A stretch of 64,000 nucleotides of DNA from a bacterium (GTDB taxonomy: Bacteria > SZUA-182 > DTGQ01). This document shows, piece after piece, positions 1 to 9,555 of this stretch; within the stretch, counting starts at the first letter, position 1, and every line of letters starts with the position of its first letter. The stretch is from positions 1 to 64,000 of the forward strand of contig JBFLZW010000072.1 of NCBI GenBank assembly GCA_040755755.1, in the 5' to 3' direction. Position numbers and translations under genes: made by a program. A model generated the notes under the pieces. That model did not search any database, was not told the DNA's origin, and worked only from the letters and a program-made list of their open reading frames with translations.

Positions 1-66
1 CTGCCTCCGGTATCATGGTCTTTAGTTTTTTTCTGCCCATATAATACCGGAAACTTCAGTCAGGGG

Positions 67-124
67 TGGGGGAATTTTGCGTTGTCACAAACCCCTAAAA
101 TGGGGGAATTTTAGATTATCACAA
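67..124. repeat. Two 24-bp direct repeats, possible IS21-family end
   Basis: Two copies of a 24-base sequence starting TGGGGGAATTTT and ending TCACAA lie at 67-90 and 101-124, matching at 20 of 24 positions with a 34-base period. Multiple terminal repeats of this general kind are known at the ends of IS21-family insertion sequences. No transposase is visible, because the element would extend beyond the left edge or is only a relic. The family assignment is inference. Confidence 0.35.
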
Positions 125-143
125 TCATTTACTCATGGTTCTG

Positions 144-218
144 TTAATATTTAACGCCTTTTCGGGTAGACATCAGAAAATACAGCAGCGTTCCAAAAGC
201 TCCAAGAAATATTCCCAT
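144..218 (-). CDS. 24-residue membrane micro-protein
   Basis: This short frame encodes 24 residues, starting MGIFLGAF and ending KGVKY. It has a hydrophobic core of about 15 residues followed by a basic tail (STRKGVK), the layout of a single-pass membrane peptide. Its start is preceded at 222-232 by a near-perfect Shine-Dalgarno sequence (AAGGAGGTGAT) at good spacing, the strongest reason to think it is translated. Neighbours give no clue: a possible IS end lies downstream and the polysaccharide locus upstream. It could be a chance frame, but so strong a ribosome site ahead of a hydrophobic peptide is uncommon by chance. Confidence 0.45.
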   Translation of the reverse strand: MGIFLGAFGTLLYFLMSTRKGVKY

Positions 219-559
219 GATAATCACCTCCTTTCAATATTTACTGGTATTGATTTCATATTATGAGAATGATGCAACTGATGTGCCAAGTGCTGGGCAA
301 TTGCATTGCAATTATTTTTCAACTAGTTGCCAATAATACATCAAGGGAGGGATCAGGCAAATTAAGGAGTGTTTATTGCAAATTTGCAAGTAAGCGAGAT
401 TTCCTATTGCATTACTGCACTTATTCTGCAATTTTGCAATTAATAGCCACAAAGATTTTTCGCTCAGGGATATGGCCGGTCCGTGGTTCCGAAGGGTTTG
501 TTGGCGGTGGATATAACTGACAGCAAAGATGCAATTCAAAACCATCATCCTGCTTATGC
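219..559. other. Intergenic gap, no gene seen
   Basis: Apart from the Shine-Dalgarno site of the micro-ORF at its left end, this stretch is AT-rich with repeated TTGCAA-like words. Open frames here (for example 263-520 on the plus strand) have atypical composition and no recognisable motifs. Nothing else is supported. Confidence 0.5.
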
Positions 560-1753
560 CTATAATTTTACTTCTCTTAAAGCTTTCTTCCGCGATCTTA
601 ACTGGAGGGCAAAATATATCATAGCTAATAAGGTTAATAGATTGGATTGAAAGCAAAGTCTGCCCATTGAGCACAGAGCGATTATTAAAATTGATGAAGA
701 ATTATAGTTTCTTCTCAAAAAATTAATAGCAGGTTGATTATCCATAGTACTCCAGACCATAAGGACAGCCTTTACAAGCAAAAGTAACGTAATATTGCAG
801 AGAAATGAACCAAGCAGGTAAAAAAACATATAATTATCATGCGTAATCAAGGACAGGAAAATTAGCAGCAACTTTTTAAATAAAAATACCGGTATGTAGT
901 GCAGCACTGTCGCCAATAGTAAATTTTCAGATAGAAAATTTACTACCTTTAAGATAATCGGGATGCTGCTAAACAAGTTATTAAAACTATTAATCAGATT
1001 GAGAAGAAGGATATTTGCACCCCAAAATAGTAAAAAGTATGGCGCAGATAATGGCTCCTTTATAATCTCAAGGCCAGGCCATTCTATCCTTTTTGACAAG
1101 TAATAACATGCCCAGGATATCAGGATCAAACATAGGGAAATGAGATAGTCTCCTCTCCAAATAAAGCCGTTTCGCATACGGCGTGAATATAATAGTCCCG
1201 CAATTACGAATAATCCCCAGGGAAGCAAAGGGAATGGTCCTGGTATCAGAACACTAAAGATGTTTGACAATAGGTCGTTTGATATAATAAGCATTAAAAC
1301 GGATAGTATCAAGAAAATGAAAAGGTAAAGGTCTTTTGTCGCTTGTTTTTCTCTTTCAATAGCTAAAAAAATTACTTGCCAGGATAAAAGAAAGAAGAAG
1401 AATTCTGTCACGAAGAATGCGGGAGTATACATAAAGAGGTTGTGTGCGATAGCCAGGTAAAAAAAAAGTTGTAATACTGCAAGTTGATTACCAAAAGGTT
1501 TTGATAGGAACTTATCCATAGTTAAACCAAAAGCAAAAAAGAAGAACGCAGGAGCTGATTCCCCTATAAAGCTCAGACAGGAAGTTGAACTGCCTGGAAT
1601 TGATCGTGCAAAGTGAATCGAGGTCATAAGGATTAAAGCTATTGCCCGCAAATAGTCTAATCCCAAGTTACGGTTAGCGGCAATATCAGTATTGTTGATT
1701 CCCAATGGAGATGCACTGTTAATCGGTATCGCTTTTTTGCCTTGATTTCTCAT
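560..1753 (-). CDS. Multi-pass membrane acyltransferase-like protein
   Basis: 397 residues with about ten hydrophobic segments. Near the N-terminus is the sequence GLDYLRAIALILMTSIHFAR, which resembles the first helix of acyltransferase-3 and HGSNAT/DUF1624-type membrane acetyltransferases, where an Arg and a His at this position are conserved. Such enzymes usually O-acetylate surface sugars. The start at 1753 has an AAGGA site six bases upstream. It is the last gene of the polysaccharide locus on this strand, 60 bases after the O-antigen ligase. The exact acyl group and acceptor cannot be read. The C-terminal half is weakly conserved, so the family call is moderate. Confidence 0.6.
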   Translation of the reverse strand: MRNQGKKAIPINSASPLGINNTDIAANRNLGLDYLRAIALILMTSIHFARSIPGSSTSCLSFIGESAPAFFFFAFGLTMDKFLSKPFGNQLAVLQLFFYLAIAHNLFMYTPAFFVTEFFFFLLSWQVIFLAIEREKQATKDLYLFIFLILSVLMLIISNDLLSNIFSVLIPGPFPLLPWGLFVIAGLLYSRRMRNGFIWRGDYLISLCLILISWACYYLSKRIEWPGLEIIKEPLSAPYFLLFWGANILLLNLINSFNNLFSSIPIILKVVNFLSENLLLATVLHYIPVFLFKKLLLIFLSLITHDNYMFFYLLGSFLCNITLLLLVKAVLMVWSTMDNQPAINFLRRNYNSSSILIIALCSMGRLCFQSNLLTLLAMIYFALQLRSRKKALREVKL

Positions 1754-1815
1754 TTATCATCCTTGATATTATTGACATGAGTCCAGTTACTATACCACCA
1801 ATTTGATAGATTTAC

Positions 1816-2997
1816 TTAAAGGTTTTGTTGCCGGCAAAGGTAATTAATAGCCAAGGGGACAGCGAGCAGTATGTATGGGAAAAAGCTCATACTATTGGCA
1901 GTAAAATAGACTAAAACCCCTGAAGACTCTGTCAGGTTGTACACTATATGGCCACAAAAGGTAGCTGTAGTTCCCAGTAAAATGGCTTTCAGTTGAGGAT
2001 CTTTAATTCTTTTTTCGGTTTGAAGTGCACTATAGAGGATGAGGATATAAAAGGCCAATACCAGAAAGGCTGAAAATACCCCCATTTGGACGGCATTGGA
2101 CAGATAGACGTTATGCCCGTGGATCATGTTTGGAGGATTCACTCCCCAACCTATTCCAAAGAGTGGATTTTCTACTGCGGCCTCCCAATATTCATCCCAA
2201 ACCGGTCGGTCCTCATATACCTTTTGCCATGTGGTTTGATAGATTCTCCCCCCTATCAGTACAAAAGTTGACAGATTTACTATGATAGCCAAAAGTAAAA
2301 TTCCTACACCCAAGGCCTTGTTTTTCCGAAAGAGCAGAAAAAACAGGGCAAAGATGAATCCGTTCCAGGAAGAGCGGGCAGAGGCCAATATAAGGGCGTA
2401 ACCTGCCAAAATGATAAGCAGAAATCGCCAGACTCTGTATCTGCCTTGAAAATGAGAATTGATACCATAGTATGACAGTATCAGCGGGAAGAAGAGAAAG
2501 AGAAAGTGCCCCAGGAAATTTGGATTGCAAAAACCAGCATAAATATTTTTAAAGAGTTTTTCTCCTCTGGACAGTTTCTGAAAAGATTCTAAGGTGGACC
2601 AGCAGGAAACAAAGATAACGAAAAAGGTGATTACTTTGCGGAAAAACTGTACATTCTCTTCGCTTCGAGCAAAAAAGTCATAGAAAATATAAGAATCGAG
2701 CAAAGCAATCAAGAGGTGGCCCATTCGCTTTACTCCAATGGCTGGATCTTGAGAAAAAAAGATCGATACACACGCCCAGAATAAAAAAAGATAAAGAACG
2801 ATCAGAAGCCCTCTCTCCTGAAAGGGTATAAATCCCCTTTTCCGGCTGATATTTTTCGTAATCCAGACAATAAAGAATAATCCGTTCATCCCCCACAGCA
2901 ACAGCCGGGATTGCCAGGTAGGAAGGGCAAAATAGTCCATGGAACACATAATCAATAACCAGACAATGATAATTGTTTTTAATGCCTTATCTTCCAT
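1816..2997 (-). CDS. O-antigen ligase / polymerase family membrane protein
   Basis: 393 residues and about eleven membrane segments. The C-terminal periplasmic loop carries NPLFGIGWGVN followed by GHNVYLSNAVQMG, the Wzy_C/WaaL pattern (PF04932) in which the His of the H-N pair is catalytic. An ASARSSW segment matches the conserved Arg-bearing periplasmic loop. Such proteins transfer undecaprenyl-linked glycan to lipid A core or polymerise repeat units at the periplasmic face of the inner membrane. WaaL ligase and Wzy polymerase cannot be separated by sequence alone. It sits between an acyltransferase gene and a divergent GT-C transferase. The Shine-Dalgarno site is weak. Confidence 0.8.
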   Translation of the reverse strand: MEDKALKTIIIVWLLIMCSMDYFALPTWQSRLLLWGMNGLFFIVWITKNISRKRGFIPFQERGLLIVLYLFLFWACVSIFFSQDPAIGVKRMGHLLIALLDSYIFYDFFARSEENVQFFRKVITFFVIFVSCWSTLESFQKLSRGEKLFKNIYAGFCNPNFLGHFLFLFFPLILSYYGINSHFQGRYRVWRFLLIILAGYALILASARSSWNGFIFALFFLLFRKNKALGVGILLLAIIVNLSTFVLIGGRIYQTTWQKVYEDRPVWDEYWEAAVENPLFGIGWGVNPPNMIHGHNVYLSNAVQMGVFSAFLVLAFYILILYSALQTEKRIKDPQLKAILLGTTATFCGHIVYNLTESSGVLVYFTANSMSFFPYILLAVPLAINYLCRQQNL

Positions 2998-3209
2998 CAG
3001 GTATAATTTATCCCCATTGAAGGTGATATGGAATTATGTTATTTTATAAAGCAGATGGTTTAAGCATTGGCAGCCTTCTCTCCACGCCCAGTCGAAGTAT
3101 CGCAACACTGATTACAAGGGGGGCATAGCTCTCAAACTGCCCTCCAGTGTCCAGTAGCCTGATAATCACCATGGCCTTTAACCTGACTATGATCTGCAAA
3201 GGGGGCGGA

Positions 3210-4703
3210 ATGAAAAGAACAGGTGGTTTAAAATTTATATCCAGCTTGATGAAATATGTCTTGTTGATAGGTGCAATTTCATATTTCATTGTCTTTATTA
3301 TTGTTGCTCTTTGCCGAATTCGATATCCGTTTGAGCTGGAATGGCTCGAAGGAGGTGCGCTGGACCAGGTTAGAAGGATACTTTCTGGACAAAAACTCTA
3401 CGTTGCACCATCACTGGAATTCGTGCCGTTTATTTATACTCCTCTTTACTTTTATCTTTCGGCTGCTGTATCAAAAGTCAGCGGAATAGGATTCACCCCT
3501 TTGAGGCTCGTATCCCTGGCTGCCTCTCTGAGTTGCTTCTTGATCATATTCCTTATCGTTAAACGAGAAACAGGGGATACTTTCGCAGGTATTCTTGCCT
3601 CTTGTTTATTCGCAGCTACATTCCGAATATCTGGTGCATGGTTTGACATCGCTCGAGTAGACTCATTATTCCTTGTCCTTCTCTTAGCAGCGCTTTATGA
3701 GGTCAAATTTAAAGATTCATCGAAATCATGCATAGCAGCCGGAATACTTATATCTTTCTCTTTTTTAACGAAGCAGATAGCACTCCTGACCTCCTTGCCG
3801 ATAATGATCTATTGTCTCCTGGTGGGGAAGCGACGGTTCCTCTATCTTCTGGGCACAGTAGCAGTAATTATAGGGGCAAGCACTTTCCTTCTTGATTACT
3901 TTCATAACGGATGGTACAACTATTATGTTTTTCACTTGCCAAGGCAGCACGGTATTCTTAGATCCGCATTTTTTTACTTCTGGTCTTATGATTTAAGGCC
4001 AATTTCTATTGCTATGGCTCTGTCCATCCTCTATCTGTTTATCCAGTTTTGGTATAAAGCAAAAAAAAATTATCTGTTCTACTTTTTATCAGCCGCTGGT
4101 ATGATAGGCGGAGCATGGCTTTCAAGGCTTCATTCTGGATCTTACGATAATGTTTTACTTCCCGCCTGCGCTATCATATCAGTCCTTTTTGGACTAGCTG
4201 TGCACTCGATTTTTCAACTTGTTCAAGCTGCACCCGCCAATAGCCGGAGCATAATGGAAATTTACGTTTATCTTGTTTGTATCATACAATTTGCCTGCCT
4301 TATCTACAACCCGTTTGACCAGATTCCCAGTCAATGGGATTTAGAAGCAGGCAAAAAGTTTATTACCCAAATAACCCAGATAAAAGGTGATGTTTTTATT
4401 CCTTATCACCCGTACCTGGCAACGCTGGCCAATAAAAGCGGTTTTGCCCATGCTATGGCCATGGCTGATATTATCAGAGGAGATAAGGGAGAAGTCAAGG
4501 CAGAATTGGCTAATCAAGTGAGGGATGCCTTGAGGAGAAAAATCTTTAGTACCATTTTCCTTGACTCAAAGCAGGATTGGTTTCAAGAAGACGTTGATCA
4601 CAATTACCGGGCAATCCAGTGTTCAATTTTTGATACTGAAACCGCATTCCGACCGGTAACGGGTGGGGACACAAGGCCTGAATTCGTCTATGTTCCCAGG
4701 TGA
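3210..4703 (+). CDS. GT-C family membrane glycosyltransferase
   Basis: 497 residues from the chosen ATG, preceded by a G-rich site. The frame is open upstream to 3147, but the extra residues look non-coding. An N-terminal membrane helix is followed by a periplasmic loop with ELEWLEGGALDQV, acidic residues at the position of the GT-C catalytic carboxylate, then about ten more helices and a soluble tail. This is the layout of GT39/ArnT-like enzymes, which use polyprenyl-phosphate sugars in the periplasm to decorate glycans or lipids. It is divergent from the O-antigen ligase and followed after 44 bases by an acyltransferase, so both probably act on surface polysaccharide. Donor and acceptor are unknown. 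Confidence 0.7.
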   Translation: MKRTGGLKFISSLMKYVLLIGAISYFIVFIIVALCRIRYPFELEWLEGGALDQVRRILSGQKLYVAPSLEFVPFIYTPLYFYLSAAVSKVSGIGFTPLRLVSLAASLSCFLIIFLIVKRETGDTFAGILASCLFAATFRISGAWFDIARVDSLFLVLLLAALYEVKFKDSSKSCIAAGILISFSFLTKQIALLTSLPIMIYCLLVGKRRFLYLLGTVAVIIGASTFLLDYFHNGWYNYYVFHLPRQHGILRSAFFYFWSYDLRPISIAMALSILYLFIQFWYKAKKNYLFYFLSAAGMIGGAWLSRLHSGSYDNVLLPACAIISVLFGLAVHSIFQLVQAAPANSRSIMEIYVYLVCIIQFACLIYNPFDQIPSQWDLEAGKKFITQITQIKGDVFIPYHPYLATLANKSGFAHAMAMADIIRGDKGEVKAELANQVRDALRRKIFSTIFLDSKQDWFQEDVDHNYRAIQCSIFDTETAFRPVTGGDTRPEFVYVPR

Positions 4704-4747
4704 TGGCAGGTATTTAATGCACAATTCACAGCAAGCGGTTCGGATTC

Positions 4748-5797
4748 ATGGAAGAAAAAAGAAAAAAAGCACGAATTGCCAGTATTGATTCAATGAGAGT
4801 GCTGGCCATCATGTCGGTAGTCTATCTTCATAGCATATCATTAAATATCTTCGATTACCAGGAAGGACTGCCCAGGTTGTTGGTTATTATTACCAATCAG
4901 AGTGCACGTTTTGCCGTACCCTTCTTTTTTCTCGCCGCCGGGTATTTCTTTGGGAAAAAAGTGCAATCCGGGATCAAAGTAAGGCAGCTCTTTATTCAGT
5001 ATACTAAAAGATTACTCAATATTTTAGGCTTTTGGTCGATCATTTATTTCTTTATCCCCATAAGTATTCAAGAACTTTCGCACAAGGGTTTATCAGGCAT
5101 ATTGCATAGCCGAGCTTATTTCTGGATAGTCGAGCATCCCGGCAAGCTTTTATTAGAGGGGACCTATGACCACCTTTGGTTTCTCATATCGTTAATCATG
5201 GCTCTAGGGATCTTAACAGTTATGATCTCTTACGGGTTGGACAAAGCGATCCTTTGGGTATCGCTTTTCCTGTATGTTTTCGGCCTTTTAGGCGGCCCTT
5301 ATGCCCTCACTCCCCTGGGATTCCATTTTCCCTTCAATACACGAAACGGTCCCTTTTTCAGTACAATCTTTCTAGCCGTGGGGTGGTGGTTGTCGCAAAA
5401 CAACAAGCTTTCAGTAAAAGTATCGACTGCCTGCATAATTTCAACAGCAGGGTTTTTATTGCATACCACCGAAGTCTTCTTGCTGTATAATATTTATGGC
5501 ATCTCTCCCATGTGCCATGACAATCTGATTGGAACGCCGCTGTTTGGTATTGGCGTTATGCTTTTCGTTCTGGCCCAACAAGACTTCCTGCAATCTTTGA
5601 ATCTCCCCGCGTTGGGAAGATATACCCTGGGAGTTTATGTAACGCATATTTTATTCATATTCTTATTTAAACCCCTTAAGCCCCTATTTTCTGGTGCAGT
5701 TTGGATCGTCCTCTATCCATCTGTCACCTTTATCTGTTCACTTTTATTGACCATATTAATGTCAAAAAATCAATATCTTAAGAAGGTTGTTATGTAA
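4748..5797 (+). CDS. Acyltransferase family 3 protein
   Basis: 349 residues with about ten membrane helices. The N-terminal IDSMRVLAIMSVVYLHSI carries the paired Arg and His typical of acyltransferase-3 proteins (PF01757), and VPFFFLAAGYFFGKK matches the second conserved segment. These integral membrane proteins acetylate sugars of O-antigen or capsule. The length fits the stand-alone type without a periplasmic SGNH domain. It is on the plus strand after the GT-C transferase and converges on a second GT-C gene 27 bases away, with no terminator hairpin seen between them. The specific sugar modified is unknown. Confidence 0.85.
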   Translation: MEEKRKKARIASIDSMRVLAIMSVVYLHSISLNIFDYQEGLPRLLVIITNQSARFAVPFFFLAAGYFFGKKVQSGIKVRQLFIQYTKRLLNILGFWSIIYFFIPISIQELSHKGLSGILHSRAYFWIVEHPGKLLLEGTYDHLWFLISLIMALGILTVMISYGLDKAILWVSLFLYVFGLLGGPYALTPLGFHFPFNTRNGPFFSTIFLAVGWWLSQNNKLSVKVSTACIISTAGFLLHTTEVFLLYNIYGISPMCHDNLIGTPLFGIGVMLFVLAQQDFLQSLNLPALGRYTLGVYVTHILFIFLFKPLKPLFSGAVWIVLYPSVTFICSLLLTILMSKNQYLKKVVM

Positions 5798-5824
5798 TCT
5801 GCAGTACTTGTCACTCAGATGCTG

Positions 5825-7249
5825 TCAGTAATTGACTGGATAAGAATCAATACCCGGTATTTGCTGTCCGTACTTTGAAAGGTCCACTCCTGTCATGGAC
5901 ATGGCTCCCTGTGCTGCATCCAGGTAATAAAGCCTGAATTGCCGTGCCTTAAGGAAACGGATATCTTCCCTGGTTACACTTTCCAGATAGAACAGGTCTC
6001 TTCCTCTGGATTTGAGGGCTGGAATCCGGCCATCGATGTTCACTTCATCGAGGGTATTTTGGTTGAAAAATTGAAAGACCGGCTGATACCACCCGATTAC
6101 GACAGCTATATTATCCCCTCCGGGCAAAGCTTCAGCAAGAATCGGAAGTTTTTGTGCATTCTGATAGACTCTTCTTTTTCTTATCTCATTTTTGATCACC
6201 GTCCCGTAGTCACAGGCAAGCAACCGTATCTGCCCATTTCTCCGGTAAGCCCTTTTATCAATGACGGCAATGGAAATGATGCCATTCAGGACGAAAAAAA
6301 GGCAAAACAGGATGAGAAATCGTCGAGAGAGAATTTTATCCAGAAAAATCAAGCCGAAGGGAATGATAGGCAGTAAATAGGCAGTTTCTGCGGGAAGCTT
6401 TAAAAAGAGGAAGGTATAACTTACGATGACCAGAAGCAGGACCAGGGCATTGGGGTCTGATTTTCCTTTTGCCCGGTTATGGATAGCAGCAAAGATCCCC
6501 AGAATCAGGAAAAGAAGTGCGGGGAATCCTAAAAGCTCGGACAGGGTTCTATAGCCCCAGATATAAAAAGGAGCATTGTTTGGAACGTATTGCCAGAAGG
6601 AAAATCCATAGCTCAAAAATACCGGAGTGTATGTCAGAAGAGAAACCAGCCCGAAGAGGAAAAAGGGGATAATGAATTTCCTGATGCTTTTCTCCTGAAA
6701 GAGGAATTGCAGGCTCAAGGGGAGGATCATGAGTCCGGAGGTGATCCGAAAGCCCACGGCAATCCCGAGAAAAAAAGCGCCCCGCAAGTATTTCCGATCA
6801 AGAAAAAAATAGTAAGCCATCATGACGAAAAAGAGTGCCCACTGATAATCCATGGTGCAGGTACTGGTGATCCATAAGATAGGCGCAAAGCAGAAGGTAA
6901 ATAAAAGCCAGCCTTGATTTTTAACGGACAAAAGCTTCATGATTCCCATGAAGGGAAAGAGTGAAAGGAGCGAGATCAAAGCGGTCATTCCAGTGGTTGC
7001 CACAGGGCCTCCCGGTGAAAGAAGGGCACAGATTATTTCAAAGAGCGGGTATCCGGGCGGCCGGGACATAAAGTACCTGCCTGTGGCTAAAATTTTTTGC
7101 GCACTCAAGAGGACATAATAGGCATCAGGGTCAAGCCCGTATCCTGATCCTGAAAAAATAAACGGTACTCTGGAAACCAGAAACAAGCCTCCCCATATGA
7201 GCAGGACAAAATCTGATGATAATCTGCTTTTGGGCAGGCTGAACGACAC
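5825..7249 (-). CDS. GT-C (GT39/PMT_2-like) membrane glycosyltransferase
   Basis: 474 residues from a GTG at 7249. The open frame continues to 7327, but that start would overlap the methyltransferase by 79 bases. The GTG shares the G of that gene's TAG and has an AGGAAG site upstream, so translational coupling is likely. The first periplasmic loop has GYGLDPDAYYVL, with an Asp pair at the GT-C acidic position, followed by RPPGYPLFE, a motif common in PMT_2/ArnT-like proteins. About eleven helices precede a soluble C-terminal region. It probably transfers a sugar from a polyprenyl carrier in the periplasm. Substrates are unknown. Confidence 0.72.
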   Translation of the reverse strand: MSFSLPKSRLSSDFVLLIWGGLFLVSRVPFIFSGSGYGLDPDAYYVLLSAQKILATGRYFMSRPPGYPLFEIICALLSPGGPVATTGMTALISLLSLFPFMGIMKLLSVKNQGWLLFTFCFAPILWITSTCTMDYQWALFFVMMAYYFFLDRKYLRGAFFLGIAVGFRITSGLMILPLSLQFLFQEKSIRKFIIPFFLFGLVSLLTYTPVFLSYGFSFWQYVPNNAPFYIWGYRTLSELLGFPALLFLILGIFAAIHNRAKGKSDPNALVLLLVIVSYTFLFLKLPAETAYLLPIIPFGLIFLDKILSRRFLILFCLFFVLNGIISIAVIDKRAYRRNGQIRLLACDYGTVIKNEIRKRRVYQNAQKLPILAEALPGGDNIAVVIGWYQPVFQFFNQNTLDEVNIDGRIPALKSRGRDLFYLESVTREDIRFLKARQFRLYYLDAAQGAMSMTGVDLSKYGQQIPGIDSYPVNY

Positions 7250-8184
7250 TAACCTGACTTCCTTTCCAGCATGAGAGCAAAGCTTATAAGCCTGGTGATG
7301 GGAAGCCAAGGCACTTCCCGGATCCAAAATACAGTCGCCTGCAAACCCGCAGCAACGGAAATAACCCTCTTGACCAATTCTTCAGGAGAATAAATCCGTC
7401 CGAATCTATTCAGAAATCCAAACCTGCGAACGATCGCTGCCCCCTGGTCAAGCTCAAGCCGCTGAAGGGAAAACAGGGACGGATCAGTCAGGTTAATAAA
7501 ATCTCTATCGAGGTAGAGAGGAACAATGAAACACTTACCCCCTGGCTTCAGCAGTCTCTGGGCCTCTCTGATAAAGAGGGTATCAGTATTCTTCTCAAAA
7601 TGCTCGAATGTACAATGGAGAGTCATACTATCGACCGATTGGTCCGGCAAGGGGATATGCGCCGCACTGCAGCCGATTTGATCCTGATAAAAGCCCTGCC
7701 GGTAAGCCAGATCCTGACAATACACTTTTTCTACCCTGCTTCTTATCAACTCGGGAAAAGGGGAAAACCAGCTCCCGATATCGATATACGTATCAGTTTC
7801 CCGAAAATCGATGAGTTCGAGAGTAAGGAAATATTCCAGGGATTTTTTATAATTTGGATCATCATATGATCCCCATTGACCGAGGGCTTTTTCCCGGCTT
7901 TCTAAAAATCTTCTGAACTTGTCCTGCTCAATGGTCAGGGAAGGACATTCTGCCCCCATTAATTTTTCTATATGCTCCCTGACCTCCGCCTGTTCTGCCT
8001 TGCTATGGCTCATAAATCCCATTTTGTGCGGCTCCCAGGGGAAGGTTTTAAAGACATGATACCAGTACCTTTTCCCTGACGACCCGGCTTTGTTGATTAC
8101 TTTTTTCATGAACCAGACCAAATAGGGATAGCACCCCTGCGGTGAAAAAACCCTTCGAGAAATATGCCTGTTGTCAGCTTTCAC
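7249..8184 (-). CDS. Class I SAM-dependent methyltransferase
   Basis: 311 residues from a GTG start with an AAGGAG site eight bases upstream. The middle carries DTYIDIGSWFSPFPELI, a degenerate motif I of Rossmann methyltransferases, then SVDSMTLHCTFEHF, and LLKPGGKCFIVPLY, the typical post-motif III segment. The N-terminal 100 residues are family-specific and unrecognised. Position between a GT4 transferase (29 bases upstream) and a coupled GT-C gene suggests O-methylation of a sugar in the surface glycan. A regulatory or metabolic methyltransferase is less likely given the context. Confidence 0.75.
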   Translation of the reverse strand: MKADNRHISRRVFSPQGCYPYLVWFMKKVINKAGSSGKRYWYHVFKTFPWEPHKMGFMSHSKAEQAEVREHIEKLMGAECPSLTIEQDKFRRFLESREKALGQWGSYDDPNYKKSLEYFLTLELIDFRETDTYIDIGSWFSPFPELIRSRVEKVYCQDLAYRQGFYQDQIGCSAAHIPLPDQSVDSMTLHCTFEHFEKNTDTLFIREAQRLLKPGGKCFIVPLYLDRDFINLTDPSLFSLQRLELDQGAAIVRRFGFLNRFGRIYSPEELVKRVISVAAGLQATVFWIREVPWLPITRLISFALMLERKSG

Positions 8185-8212
8185 ACCAATGGCTCCTTGT
8201 GATCTTCAGCTT

Positions 8213-9427
8213 TTACTGCTGACTTTCTCTGCCAGCGATCGTCCGATATATAGTGAACAACTCCCTGCCGAGGGCCTCGAAGGAGTAGTGAGTATGGTAA
8301 TATTCCCTGGCAGCCTCACCCATTTCTTTCATCACCTGCGGATGTTCTACAAAATACCCGATTTTCTCCTCCAGGGCTCCCGGCTCTTCTTTCTGAACAA
8401 GAAAACCGGTTTTCCCATCTTCAATCAATTCGGGAATGCCCCCGACCCTGGTTCCGATAACGGGTTTGGCATGAAAGTAAGCCAGCGATATGACTCCGGT
8501 CTGGGTAGCGTTCGTGTACGGCAGGACTACAAAATCCGAGGCGGTAAAAATCGGACTGACCTCAGAATTGCCGATATATCGATTGATCAGCACCAGCTTG
8601 TCCTTAACAGAAGAGTAGTCGAAATACAGCCGCCCTTCTCCAGCTAAAATGAGCTGTATCCGGTCAGGAAACCTGGCTGATAGCATTTCCACCGCCCGGA
8701 TCAGATATTCTACTCCCTTGTAGGGCCGGATGCGGCCAAAAAACAGTATCCTGATTGTACCGCTTTTCAGACTGTCCAGTTCCGCCGGGCGGGTCGGGTG
8801 GCTGAAAAAGTCCTCCACGATATTCGATACCATATGGGTTGCGAAGATACGGGATTCGGAGATATTGAATGCAGCCTGGGCTTCAGCGATATGGGACCCG
8901 GCATTGACATGGAAATAAGGCACCCGTCTCAGGCACGATTTTCTGATGAGAAAATAAATCAGGTTATTGATTCTTTTCAACGGCGGCTGATTGGCCTCGT
9001 TATGTGGCGAAGGGTCATGAATGGTCAGGATTTTCGCCTTGATATCCAGATTGAAAAAGGCCGCCGTCATGACCTCAATGATGCATCCTGTGCTGTAATG
9101 GATAAGGTGAGGATGTATCTTTCTGATCAGCCGGGCGACTCGAAAGTAATATAAGGGATTATAGACATAAAATAATAACCTGCGAATCTTTCTGTCGAGG
9201 TCGGTTTCATACTTGAGAAAGAATATCCTTATCCTGCCTGATGGAAAGAGTGAGCGGTGATAGATTTTTTCCGTCTCCGGGGACCGCAGGGTAATAAAAA
9301 AGATATCAATTTCCCCGGGGATGAGCTCCAGGCCTTTGAGGACCGCATAGGGAATTTGAGCCAGGCCGCCCCATGCCTCCATGCCCAGGATGCAGATTCT
9401 CAGTCGGTTATGGCCGGAGAGTTTCAT
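8213..9427 (-). CDS. Glycosyltransferase family 4
   Basis: 404 residues in a GT-B fold arrangement. The C-terminal half contains ILFFGRIRPYKGVEYLIRA (start of the second Rossmann domain), ILAGEGR, and ASDFVVLPYTNATQTGVISLAY followed by GTRVGGIPELIEDGKTGFLV, the glycogen-phosphorylase/GPGTF motif region of GT4 retaining enzymes. The N-terminal Rossmann domain carries GGLAQIPYAVLKGLE, the acceptor-side glycine loop. It is cytoplasmic or peripheral and uses a nucleotide sugar to extend the lipid-linked glycan. It lies upstream of the methyltransferase in the same direction, probably in one operon. Sugar specificity cannot be read. Confidence 0.88.
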   Translation of the reverse strand: MKLSGHNRLRICILGMEAWGGLAQIPYAVLKGLELIPGEIDIFFITLRSPETEKIYHRSLFPSGRIRIFFLKYETDLDRKIRRLLFYVYNPLYYFRVARLIRKIHPHLIHYSTGCIIEVMTAAFFNLDIKAKILTIHDPSPHNEANQPPLKRINNLIYFLIRKSCLRRVPYFHVNAGSHIAEAQAAFNISESRIFATHMVSNIVEDFFSHPTRPAELDSLKSGTIRILFFGRIRPYKGVEYLIRAVEMLSARFPDRIQLILAGEGRLYFDYSSVKDKLVLINRYIGNSEVSPIFTASDFVVLPYTNATQTGVISLAYFHAKPVIGTRVGGIPELIEDGKTGFLVQKEEPGALEEKIGYFVEHPQVMKEMGEAAREYYHTHYSFEALGRELFTIYRTIAGRESQQ

Positions 9428-9555
9428 AATCTCTCCATCCTTGCACCAGGCAAAAACAAAGGACGAAGCAGCCGGTGTTTCATGTCAGATGTCCTTACTT
9501 TATCGAAGCTCATCCAAAGATACGTGGAAGCGATCCCACCAGGAGTGCCTTCAAT

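Noticed and set aside
263-520. 85-codon plus-strand frame near the left end
   Set aside because: AT-rich, no Shine-Dalgarno or motif, and it overlaps noise frames on the other strand.
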